Shown one piece after another: positions 1-5,512 of a stretch of 7,186 nt of DNA; position 1 is the first letter of the stretch; each line of letters begins with the position of its first letter. The notes under the pieces were generated by a model. It saw only the letters and a list, made by a program, of their open reading frames with translations. It made no database searches and was not told the origin of the DNA. The translations under genes were made by a program, and so were the position numbers. The DNA lies in the NCBI GenBank assembly GCA_030741455.1, contig JASLVI010000070.1:1-7186 (forward strand), read 5' to 3'. The stretch is from Candidatus Poseidoniaceae archaeon. GTDB lineage: Archaea > Thermoplasmatota > Poseidoniia > Poseidoniales > Poseidoniaceae.

Positions 1-1196
1 CTACCTTTCTTATCATCATCGTTGCAGGATATCTTGCCTTCGATCAGGTCAGTGATCTTGCAGATGATGAAGATCGAATCAAACAGTACAACAATAAATT
101 GGACAAACGTTGGAACCAACTGAAAGCTTCACCGATGATCGGGTCTTCAATTACAGAATCACTGAATTCAACAAATGGAACTTTAACTGAAGATTTAGCA
201 GAAATGGGTCTTCTGTCAAGCGATTCGGGAATTGGTGATCTTGTAACGGGTGTCGTATCCAGCGTTGGAAGTTTATTGGGAATGGGTATGACTGTCACCT
301 TTTTCCTCATCTTCATTATCTTCGAAGCAAACTTCCTACCTGGGCGAATTGAGCGTGCGTGGCCAGGTGGTGTTTCTGGTCGAGTTCAAGACATGCAGAT
401 TCAAATTCAAGAGAGTATCAACACCTATGTTGTTGTCAAAACTGGTGTTGGATTAGGTACTGCTGGAATTACTGCAATCATCTTGTTCATCTTCGGAATC
501 GATCTTTGGTTCACATGGGCATTACTCACATTCATTCTCAACTATGTTCCTTACATTGGTTCATTGATTGCGACAGTACCGCCACTTCTCCTTGGCTTTG
601 TGACACTCTCTCCTGGCGCATGGTTGGTCATGTTGCTTCTTCTCGTATCAAATCAACAACTTTGGGGGAGCATCATCGAGACGAAGTGGGCCGGTCGAGC
701 ACTGGATATTTCGCCCGTTCTCCTTCTTCTCACAACAGCCTACTCGTATTGGGTATGGGGCATCTTGGGCATGGTTTTGGTTGTACCTTTCACGGTTATT
801 TTCAAGATCGTTCTTGAAAACATCGAAGCGACACGACCGATCGCAATTCTTCTCGCAGAACGTGCTCCATCCATTGATGAAGCATGGAAAGAAGCGATGA
901 AGGATGGCCGTATTTCCAGTCATGAAAGTCGTTCGCTCGAAGAATTGCAACGTATTCTTGGGCTCAGCGATCGCCAAATGACAAAGGTTGCAGCAAAACA
1001 TGCAATTGAACGCTCGTTGAAGCGAAACCGAATCACGCCTGAACAATTAGAATACATCAAGGAAGCGGCGTCAATGTACGACAATGATGCCTATCTCCTT
1101 CGATTGAACAATATCAATGTTGAATCGGGTCGTTTGAAGAAGCACAACAGAGTGGTGTTGCAAACAATCTACAACTATCTTGAGGAAGAAGAATAA
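1..1196 (+). CDS. AI-2E family transporter (PerM-like), 5'-truncated, with C-terminal cytosolic extension
   Basis: The reading frame is already open at base 3 and encodes a membrane segment (TFLIIIVAGYLAF), so the gene begins outside the window. The TTG at 99 is an internal codon. After a soluble loop (about 45-270) come hydrophobic segments at about 275-330, 420-500, 505-640 and 715-825. Family hallmarks are NYVPYIGSLIATVPP (about 540-584), the NQQLWGSIIE stretch before the conserved glycine-rich region, and WGILGMVLVVPF (about 757-792). AI-2E/PerM proteins are polytopic inner-membrane proteins; members have been linked to autoinducer-2 export or Na+/H+ exchange, so the substrate here is unknown. 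Beyond TRPIAILLAE (825-854) there is an extra hydrophilic helical tail of about 110 residues ending in four glutamates. It contains DGRISSHESRSLEELQ and NRITPEQLEYIKEA, which resemble TerB-like or EF-hand-like helical pairs (weak resemblance). The stop TAA (1194-1196) abuts the convergent UPF0147 stop. The family call is secure; the role is not. Confidence 0.9.
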   Translation, partial: TFLIIIVAGYLAFDQVSDLADDEDRIKQYNNKLDKRWNQLKASPMIGSSITESLNSTNGTLTEDLAEMGLLSSDSGIGDLVTGVVSSVGSLLGMGMTVTFFLIFIIFEANFLPGRIERAWPGGVSGRVQDMQIQIQESINTYVVVKTGVGLGTAGITAIILFIFGIDLWFTWALLTFILNYVPYIGSLIATVPPLLLGFVTLSPGAWLVMLLLLVSNQQLWGSIIETKWAGRALDISPVLLLLTTAYSYWVWGILGMVLVVPFTVIFKIVLENIEATRPIAILLAERAPSIDEAWKEAMKDGRISSHESRSLEELQRILGLSDRQMTKVAAKHAIERSLKRNRITPEQLEYIKEAASMYDNDAYLLRLNNINVESGRLKKHNRVVLQTIYNYLEEEE

Positions 1197-1213
1197 TCAC
1201 AGAATGTCTGTGA
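1183..1213 (-). terminator. Candidate terminator of UPF0147 gene
   Basis: Bases 1197-1202 (TCACAG) and 1208-1213 (CTGTGA) form a perfect 6-bp stem with a 5-nt loop; on the minus strand the 3' arm ends in the UPF0147 TGA stop. Reading on along the minus strand, the next bases are TTATTCTTCTTCC, a U-rich tract. That tract is the antisense of the Glu-rich codons ending the AI-2E gene. A second small inverted repeat (GAGAA-TC-TTCTC, 1212-1223) sits beside it. Archaeal terminators need mainly the T-rich tract, so the hairpin may be incidental. Confidence 0.45.
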
Positions 1214-1463
1214 GAATCTTCTCAAGTTCCGTATTGATCATCAAAATCAATGTCCCAAATTCGGGCGGAATGTTTGGATCCTCGTACAGTTCCTCAAGTT
1301 TTGACTGAGACATAGCAATGCGAACATCAAGTTTCTTGCCTTTGTTAAGGAGCCAATTTTCGCACGTTTCTTTGGCTTGTTTGCGAATGTTTCGTGGTAC
1401 CTTGGGGTCATCAATCTGATTGATTACTGTAGCAACTTGTTGCAGCCTTGTCTCGACGTCCAT
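1197..1463 (-). CDS. UPF0147 family protein
   Basis: An 88-residue acidic, all-helical protein matching the archaeal UPF0147 family. Visible signatures are DDPKVPRNIRKQAKE (residues about 18-32), equivalent to the family's conserved VPRNIR block, and YEDPNIPPEFGTLI (about 60-73), equivalent to its second DPNxP block. The two halves look like an internal duplication of a helix pair, each with D-P-x-x-P. The length is typical for the family. The biochemical function is unknown, although the family is widespread in archaea. The ATG start is supported by a good Shine-Dalgarno sequence 8 nt upstream. The stop codon touches that of the AI-2E transporter with no spacer. The gene is divergent from the prepilin peptidase on the right. 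The family call is confident from the motifs; no function is assigned. Confidence 0.88.
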   Translation of the reverse strand: MDVETRLQQVATVINQIDDPKVPRNIRKQAKETCENWLLNKGKKLDVRIAMSQSKLEELYEDPNIPPEFGTLILMINTELEKILTDIL

Positions 1464-1471
1464 CTTTACAA

Positions 1472-1477
1472 CTCCTC
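1472..1477 (-). promoter_or_regulatory. Shine-Dalgarno sequence of UPF0147 gene
   Basis: On the minus strand the sequence GAGGAG lies 8 nt before the ATG at 1463. It matches the 16S anti-Shine-Dalgarno CCUCC. It fixes the start of the UPF0147 gene and shows that this transcript has a leader, unlike the apparently leaderless L40e gene nearby. It also argues against the peptidase gene on the other strand starting at the TTG at 1448. Confidence 0.65.
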
Positions 1478-1531
1478 GGAATCCGCACCAGCAATGCCTT
1501 ATCGTGGGCCGTCTTTAAGGTCATTGGCGAC

Positions 1532-2542
1532 ATGGGCTCTTCAATGGATGCTGATTCCGAGGCGATACTTGGATGGACTCGAGTCGCAGTCCTTGTCCTA
1601 TGTATGAGTTGGGCTGCGTGGTATGACCACAAAGAACGGAGAGTTTCAAACGAGCATTGGATTGTATGGTCAAAACCAATTCTCTTCATTTGGACCCTTG
1701 ATCTTCTTATTCAAAATCCACACTGGTCAGTCTGGCTAACCGCTTCTGCATTGGTTGCTTATGCCAGTGGTTCAGTAGTAGGGCGGCCGACGATTCGTGA
1801 TGCGCAACAAGGAAATCGTTTGGATCAAGTCGTCTTTGTTTGGTACTTCATTTCTGTCCTTGGTCTCCTTGTCGGAGCTCTACGTTTCTCAACTGTACAT
1901 CCGCTTGATGTCTTGACTGGCGATGCTTCTTCAGAAGCGACCTTATGGTGGTCATACATTGGTGCCTTGTTCACACTTCTTGTCATCGATATAGCATGGC
2001 GATTACGTTTCATCCATGGTGGAGCAGATGCGAAAGCGCTCATGTGGGTGACGCTTCTTTTCCCTTCATGGGCAGAGGTTCCCGTCCTTTCGACCGATTC
2101 GATGAATGAGATCGTATTGCACTTGCCTCCATCACTAAGTCTGTTGATTTGGGGTGGTTTCCTGTTCATTCTGATCCCATTTATTCTCCTAATGCGGAAC
2201 ATGGCAACTGGCTCAATCCGTTCCTTCTCAGATTTGTCGATGGCCTGGATGGCGCTTTCAATCCCGCTTGACTCGGTTCACGACAGACATGTCTGGATTC
2301 TCACCGATACCATGGTATTGCCGAACGGTGAGACGGTCGTTCAAAATCAAAGGAGGGCTCCACGTCGAACACCGAGCGATGAAGAATTGTTGGAACACAT
2401 CAAGCGACTTGAGGAAATTGGAACGGAGCAAATATGGGTGAGTTTGAAACTCCCGCTTCTCTTATTTTTGTTCCCAGCAATCCTACCATTGTTGATGATC
2501 GGAGATCCAATGGCAACATTGTTGCCCTTGTTACTACCTTAA
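1532..2542 (+). CDS. A24 family prepilin/preflagellin peptidase
   Basis: A 336-residue polytopic membrane aspartyl protease that would cleave class III signal peptides from type IV pilin-like or archaellin precursors. Residue numbers are from the ATG at 1532. The first catalytic aspartate is D32 in YDHKERRVSN, just after TM1 (about 13-31). The second is D166 in HGGADAKAL, the GxGD-type motif with Ala at the third position. Hydrophobic segments lie at about 45-60, 66-80, 100-118, 141-157, 168-180, 201-222 and 303-324. The end (EQIWVSLKLPLLLF... GDP) resembles the archaeal A24 C-terminal type II segment. It follows a soluble part (about 225-300) with a basic, Arg-rich stretch RRAPRRT. No ATG or GTG lies between the open TTG at 1448 and 1532. 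Starting at 1448 would overlap the UPF0147 gene and its SD. ATG 1532 has AAGGT 10 nt upstream, and ATG 1544 is an alternative (332 residues). No pilin gene is visible nearby. Confidence 0.85.
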   Translation: MGSSMDADSEAILGWTRVAVLVLCMSWAAWYDHKERRVSNEHWIVWSKPILFIWTLDLLIQNPHWSVWLTASALVAYASGSVVGRPTIRDAQQGNRLDQVVFVWYFISVLGLLVGALRFSTVHPLDVLTGDASSEATLWWSYIGALFTLLVIDIAWRLRFIHGGADAKALMWVTLLFPSWAEVPVLSTDSMNEIVLHLPPSLSLLIWGGFLFILIPFILLMRNMATGSIRSFSDLSMAWMALSIPLDSVHDRHVWILTDTMVLPNGETVVQNQRRAPRRTPSDEELLEHIKRLEEIGTEQIWVSLKLPLLLFLFPAILPLLMIGDPMATLLPLLLP

Positions 2543-2544
2543 GA

Positions 2545-2694
2545 TTAGTTGCCCTTACGTTCAACGTTCTTCCAGCGCAGACCTTTGTAACCACACTTTC
2601 GGCAACGTGCAGCACGGGCAGCGTTTCGAGCGTTGCACTTCATGCAGATTTTGCGGTGAAGCATTCGAGCTTCAGCTTCAGGGAATCGTGCCAT
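2545..2694 (-). CDS. rpl40e: 50S ribosomal protein L40e
   Basis: A short 49-residue gene, easily missed by length cut-offs. The protein begins MARFPEAEARMLHRKICMKC, the characteristic L40e opening, followed by NARNAARAARCRKCGYKGLR. Four cysteines (C17, C20, C31, C34) form a C-x2-C-x10-C-x2-C zinc ribbon, and the C-terminus is basic. L40e is an archaeal/eukaryotic large-subunit protein; in eukaryotes it is made as a ubiquitin fusion, while archaea make it alone, as here. The length is normal for archaeal L40e. The ATG has no Shine-Dalgarno sequence but a TATA-like box about 25 bp upstream, so the mRNA is probably leaderless. The stop is 2 bp from the convergent peptidase stop. Confidence 0.95.
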   Translation of the reverse strand: MARFPEAEARMLHRKICMKCNARNAARAARCRKCGYKGLRWKNVERKGN

Positions 2695-2715
2695 GACATG
2701 GCGACCCGCTTCGTC

Positions 2716-2722
2716 TATTTAA
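2716..2722 (-). promoter_or_regulatory. TATA box of L40e gene (leaderless promoter)
   Basis: On the minus strand, TTAAATA is centred about 25 bp upstream of the L40e ATG (2694). Archaeal transcription starts about 25 bp downstream of the TATA centre, which puts the 5' end at or next to the start codon. No SD is present, which agrees with a leaderless mRNA. The rest of the 2695-2788 gap holds the promoter of the divergent MBL-fold gene; its only A/T-rich candidate on the plus strand is CATAATTC at 2753-2760, about 32 bp before that ATG. Confidence 0.6.
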
Positions 2723-2788
2723 CCACAACCACGGAGTAAGAGATACCTGAATGCCATAATTCAAACACTTGGGAGCCTACCATTTGCT

Positions 2789-3577
2789 ATGCGCATCGTC
2801 CGTCTTCCGGGGATACATCACGATGCCAATGCGGTTCTTTTGATTGGTTCAGAAGAAGCAATTCTCATCGATTCCGGTACAGCATGGTACCAACTACTTC
2901 AGCAAGAACGAATTATCGGACAATGTGGTGAGGAATGCAAACTGCGAGAGATTGTTCTCACTTCACGACGCTATCCGTTCAGCGGAGGTAGTCGAGCGAT
3001 TTCCAAACGTTTCGGTGATGTTCCAATTTCTGCACATCATTCCGCGATTTCATCTCTCTCAACAGGAGATTTCTTCACTACTTGGGCAAACCGATTTGAT
3101 TCAGACATGCCTCGTTTTGAAGTTGAAGGAATCGATGAAAGTACGGTCAAAATTCTCGATGATGAATCGATCGAGATCCTTGAAGCGCCTGGTCCGAGCA
3201 GCTGCAACCTCTTGGCCTTCATTCCATCACAACAAACTGCCATAGTTGGAGCCTTGTTGCCGAGAGCTGATCGCCCAATGCGTTGGGATGTACCTACAGG
3301 GAACCTCGTGCAAGGCTTGGAGAGTTTGGAAACTTTGCGAGATTTGCAAAGTGAGAAGTTGATACCCATGCATGGGCCGAGTCTTCAGGGTAGTGATCAC
3401 ATTACGGAAACTCTCGAACGCCATATTGCAGCACTCGAAGAAATCATAGATTCGAAAGGCGTACTTCCGAGAAGTTGGCCAAAACCGGCACACACCTCTC
3501 TTTGGCACGAACCAGTGCCAGCATGGCCACGTCTTGAGCAGGAGATCAATCAGGCTGATGGCAACAATCGTAATTGA
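2789..3577 (+). CDS. Metallo-beta-lactamase-fold protein with degenerate metal site (probable pseudoenzyme)
   Basis: A 262-residue cytosolic protein with no signal peptide. It opens like an LACTB2/glyoxalase II-type MBL protein: MRIVRLPGIHHDANAVLLIG, then the strand-turn AILIDSG (residues 24-30). The core motif THxHxDHxGG aligns exactly with T58-S-R-R-Y-P-F-S-G-G67, so all four ligands are replaced (S59, R61, P63, F64). The later PGH motif is APGPSS (His replaced by P136), and the ligand Asp strand reads IVGALL (A155). Only the last conserved site, PMHGPS with H195, remains. The Gly-Gly and hydrophobic scaffold are preserved, so the fold is probably intact while hydrolase activity is probably lost. 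Residues 225-262 form a Pro/Trp-rich tail. The 3' end overlaps the convergent propeller gene by 28 bp. Codon usage is unremarkable and the frame is clean. Fold assignment is by motif alignment by eye. Confidence 0.8.
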   Translation: MRIVRLPGIHHDANAVLLIGSEEAILIDSGTAWYQLLQQERIIGQCGEECKLREIVLTSRRYPFSGGSRAISKRFGDVPISAHHSAISSLSTGDFFTTWANRFDSDMPRFEVEGIDESTVKILDDESIEILEAPGPSSCNLLAFIPSQQTAIVGALLPRADRPMRWDVPTGNLVQGLESLETLRDLQSEKLIPMHGPSLQGSDHITETLERHIAALEEIIDSKGVLPRSWPKPAHTSLWHEPVPAWPRLEQEINQADGNNRN

Positions 3578-4143
3578 GCTTCAGCTTCACGTCGCTGTAC
3601 CTCTAGTTTTTTCCGCTCTCGCATTCGACGTAACATAAGATTCTCGCCGAAGGAATGCGATGCATTTTTTGAATTTGCAAGATCACCATTAAGGTTGTAC
3701 AAACATTGTTCCCAGCCGGATTGTATGCGAATTGATTTTCCCTCAACGCGAATGGATGAAATGGATCGGTTTGTCGCAAACATTAATTCTGAATTGCCCT
3801 TTGAATCAATATTCCAAATGTTTCCTTTTGCATCGGCAACCATCAGCGCACCATCTCCATTGATGCACATTGCACGCATCGCTGCATCACTCACATTTGT
3901 CGTGTATTCCAATGCAAATGTTGGAAGTTGGATGACATGCAACTGCCCCAGTCGGTCGCCGACGAAGAGTTTGGAGAGTGATTTATTGTCTTCTTTGACA
4001 CCCAAGAGTGCTGTTGCTGCAGTACGAAGATGCAGGGTTTTTCGAGCGGCTGTGGTCTCCCAGACAATCATTCCATCGCTCATTGCGAGGAATGTACCTT
4101 GTGTTGTTACAAGACTTCGGATGGTCGTTCGGTTGTTACGCAT
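3550..4143 (-). CDS. Short WD/PQQ-like beta-propeller-type protein with basic helical C-terminus
   Basis: A 197-residue protein I cannot name. Residues about 11-155 show repeated four-strand-like units with small/Gly turns followed by W or hydrophobic strands: TFLAMSDGMIVWET (17-30), KLFVGDRLGQLHVIQLP (58-74), ALMVADAKGNIWNID (99-113) and SIRIQSGWEQCLYNLNGD (137-154). This pattern is typical of WD40- or PQQ-like propeller blades. Only about three or four blades fit, fewer than the usual six to eight. Residues 166-192 form a highly charged helix (LMLRRMRERKKLEVQRREAE), a likely coiled coil. There is no signal peptide or membrane segment, so it is probably cytosolic. The ATG at 4143 is the only reasonable start, because the frame meets a stop 39 bp upstream without another start codon. 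It overlaps the MBL-fold gene by 28 bp. Repeat identification is by eye and moderate. Confidence 0.7.
   Translation of the reverse strand: MRNNRTTIRSLVTTQGTFLAMSDGMIVWETTAARKTLHLRTAATALLGVKEDNKSLSKLFVGDRLGQLHVIQLPTFALEYTTNVSDAAMRAMCINGDGALMVADAKGNIWNIDSKGNSELMFATNRSISSIRVEGKSIRIQSGWEQCLYNLNGDLANSKNASHSFGENLMLRRMRERKKLEVQRREAEAQLRLLPSA
3606..3613 (+). terminator. T-run, candidate terminator of MBL-fold gene
   Basis: Six consecutive T (3607-3612) lie about 30 bp after the MBL-fold stop, on its coding strand. T-runs of this length are the core archaeal termination signal. Here the run is the antisense of the Lys-Lys codons in the basic tail of the convergent propeller-like gene. Confidence 0.45.
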
Positions 4144-4164
4144 ACCTTGTTGCTGAGTGCAGTC

Positions 4165-4172
4165 GGTATACC
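4165..4172 (-). promoter_or_regulatory. TATA-like box of propeller-like gene
   Basis: GGTATACC, a perfect 8-bp palindrome, is centred about 25 bp upstream of the ATG at 4143, the spacing expected for a leaderless archaeal transcript. No SD is visible. An inverted repeat CCTGA-N4-TCAGG (4171-4184) overlaps its upstream edge, where TFB would contact the BRE. Confidence 0.4.
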
Positions 4173-4186
4173 TGATTTGTCAGGAC

Positions 4187-4210
4187 ACAAAAGTAAAAGT
4201 GAAAGTGAAC
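4187..4210 (-). terminator. T-rich terminator after zinc-ribbon protein gene
   Basis: Immediately after the zinc-protein stop (TGA, 4213-4211), the minus strand reads as a pyrimidine tract made of repeated ACTTT/ACTTTT units, with 14 T in 24 bases and two runs of four T. T-rich tracts without a strong hairpin are typical archaeal terminators. It would end the TFB-zinc protein transcript before the propeller gene promoter. Confidence 0.55.
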
Positions 4211-4483
4211 TCAGTACATCTCGTCGTTCTTGTTCTCTTTCTTCCATGCTCGGTAGCACGATTTGCACACGCGGACGCGACCTTTCGTTGCAACAAAGTT
4301 ACCCGAACCCCACATCTCAGTTGAATCATCGAAGGATAACGAGCGTCCGCCGAGTTTCTTGTCTGCAAAGCGCTCACATGATTTGACTGCGCAAGGAACT
4401 TCTCCAGTACTCGATTTCTTTTTCTCAGCGCCCTTATCGCCGTTCTGAGTTTTGTTCTTCCGAGCTCTGGCCTTGAATCCCAT
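4211..4483 (-). CDS. Small zinc-ribbon-like protein downstream of TFB
   Basis: A 90-residue basic protein of no family I recognise. The first 25 residues are rich in Lys/Arg/Gly (MGFKARARKNKTQNGDKGAE) and probably disordered or nucleic-acid binding. The rest carries two cysteine pairs, C31-x4-C36 and C73-x2-C76, separated by 36 residues that include GGRSLSFDD and MWGSGNFVATKGRVRV. This is consistent with a single zinc-binding ribbon or treble-clef-like fold. The ending YRAWKKENKNDEMY is a charged helix. The start is 39 bp after the TFB stop on the same strand, so co-transcription is likely. A T-rich terminator follows. An accessory transcription or RNA-related role is an inference from the basic N-terminus and the neighbour only. 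Confidence 0.7.
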   Translation of the reverse strand: MGFKARARKNKTQNGDKGAEKKKSSTGEVPCAVKSCERFADKKLGGRSLSFDDSTEMWGSGNFVATKGRVRVCKSCYRAWKKENKNDEMY

Positions 4484-4522
4484 ACCTATCCCAATGTGAA
4501 CTTCTTCAAGAAACTTAGGGTT

Positions 4523-5512
4523 CTACTGTTGGGAACCTTCACCAAGTTTCGCCATTAAGCCTTCAATCAACCGCAAGAGACCACGGAGCGTGACCTCTGA
4601 AACGTTGGCGATTGAACAGATTTCGGATTGCGTACGTGGCGAACCTGATTCATTGGATGCTTTGTAGATCAAAGCGGCTGCAACACCCATTGGCTTCTTT
4701 CCTTGCCATACATCTTCATGCGGCTTGATAACCGACCATAGATGGAGGACTTGATTTCGCATAGAAGGAGGAAGTTCGAGCTTGGACATGAATGGCTCGA
4801 TGTATTGGTCGGGTGAACTAATGGAGTGCATGTTAAGCATTCGAGAAACTTGACGAATGAGTCGAGAAAGTTCTTTTTCCTCGATGGAAAATTGTTCTGC
4901 AATGTCTGGAATTTGGCGAGGAACATTTTCTTCCCGTGCCACAAGATAGGTACAAGCAGCAGCAACTCCTGCAATGGAGCGTCCTGTGACGTAACCCTTG
5001 TCAGAAAGGCGGCGATACAATCGTGCAACTTCTTCTTGCAATGCGGGTGGTAATTGAGAGCGATCACGAATGAATTGGTTGGCTTTGACCAAGTTACGTT
5101 CGCGGCTCTTACGTGTTTTCGAGCGTTCGTCGATAATTCTTCGACGACGCCATTCACGTCGGCTCTGGTTGGAAATTCCGTGTCGACTAGCAGCTCCTGT
5201 GTTCAAATCGCGAATGTCGATGGTGGTGTTGAGTCCTCTGTCTGCGAGGGTATAGGTCATTGGTGCGCCGACGCGGGAGCGGTCTTCTCCTCGGTCTCGC
5301 TGAGTCCATTCTGCGCCTGGGTCAAGGACATTCTCTTCGACGACCAAGCCACAACTGTTGCATGTGACTTCACCGCGGGTTGTATCCAAACTCCAATCGA
5401 CGGCAGCACACTCTTCGCAGGGTCGTGCGTGGCCTTCGATGACACGTCGTTCGCTGGACACGTTGTCTTCGTTCTGTCTTCGATCTTTTCCTGTATCAAA
5501 ACTAGCACTCAT
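4523..5512 (-). CDS. tfb: Transcription initiation factor B (TFB/TFIIB homologue)
   Basis: A 329-residue archaeal TFB, which bridges TBP-TATA complexes and RNA polymerase and reads the BRE. The N-terminal zinc ribbon uses C32-x2-C35 and C51-x2-C54 (GEVTCNSCGLVVEENVLDPGAEW). It is followed by the B-reader/linker region (about 70-115; RVGAPMTYTLADRGLNTTID). A basic stretch at 118-140 contains WRRRR and has about half Arg/Lys. Two cyclin-like repeats follow: about 141-228 (ERNLVKANQFI... GRSIAGVAAACTYLVAREENVPRQI) and about 236-325 (KPMGVAAALIYKAS... RTQSEICSIANVSEVTLRGLL). The last contains the helix-turn-helix that contacts the BRE. The length is standard (about 300-340), with an extra 25-residue N-terminal extension before the ribbon. 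It has a strong TATA box and an SD-like GGAG (5521-5524) 8 nt before ATG. It is probably co-transcribed with the downstream zinc protein. Confidence 0.97.
   Translation of the reverse strand: MSASFDTGKDRRQNEDNVSSERRVIEGHARPCEECAAVDWSLDTTRGEVTCNSCGLVVEENVLDPGAEWTQRDRGEDRSRVGAPMTYTLADRGLNTTIDIRDLNTGAASRHGISNQSRREWRRRRIIDERSKTRKSRERNLVKANQFIRDRSQLPPALQEEVARLYRRLSDKGYVTGRSIAGVAAACTYLVAREENVPRQIPDIAEQFSIEEKELSRLIRQVSRMLNMHSISSPDQYIEPFMSKLELPPSMRNQVLHLWSVIKPHEDVWQGKKPMGVAAALIYKASNESGSPRTQSEICSIANVSEVTLRGLLRLIEGLMAKLGEGSQQ

Noticed and set aside
99..101. TTG as start of the AI-2E gene
   Set aside because: The same frame is open back to base 3 and encodes a plausible membrane segment, so the gene is cut by the window edge and TTG 99 is internal.
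1448..1531. TTG start giving a 364-residue prepilin peptidase
   Set aside because: It would overlap the start and SD of the UPF0147 gene on the other strand, and the added residues do not resemble a peptidase N-terminus.
2512..2526. Perfect hairpin GGCAAC-ATT-GTTGCC as terminator of the peptidase gene
   Set aside because: It lies within the last peptidase codons and is not followed by a real T-run; archaeal termination depends on T-runs, so this is probably chance.
2434..2739. Longer open frames on both strands over the L40e gene
   Set aside because: They cover the L40e coding sequence and promoter in other frames or strands and show no family features, whereas L40e is unmistakable.
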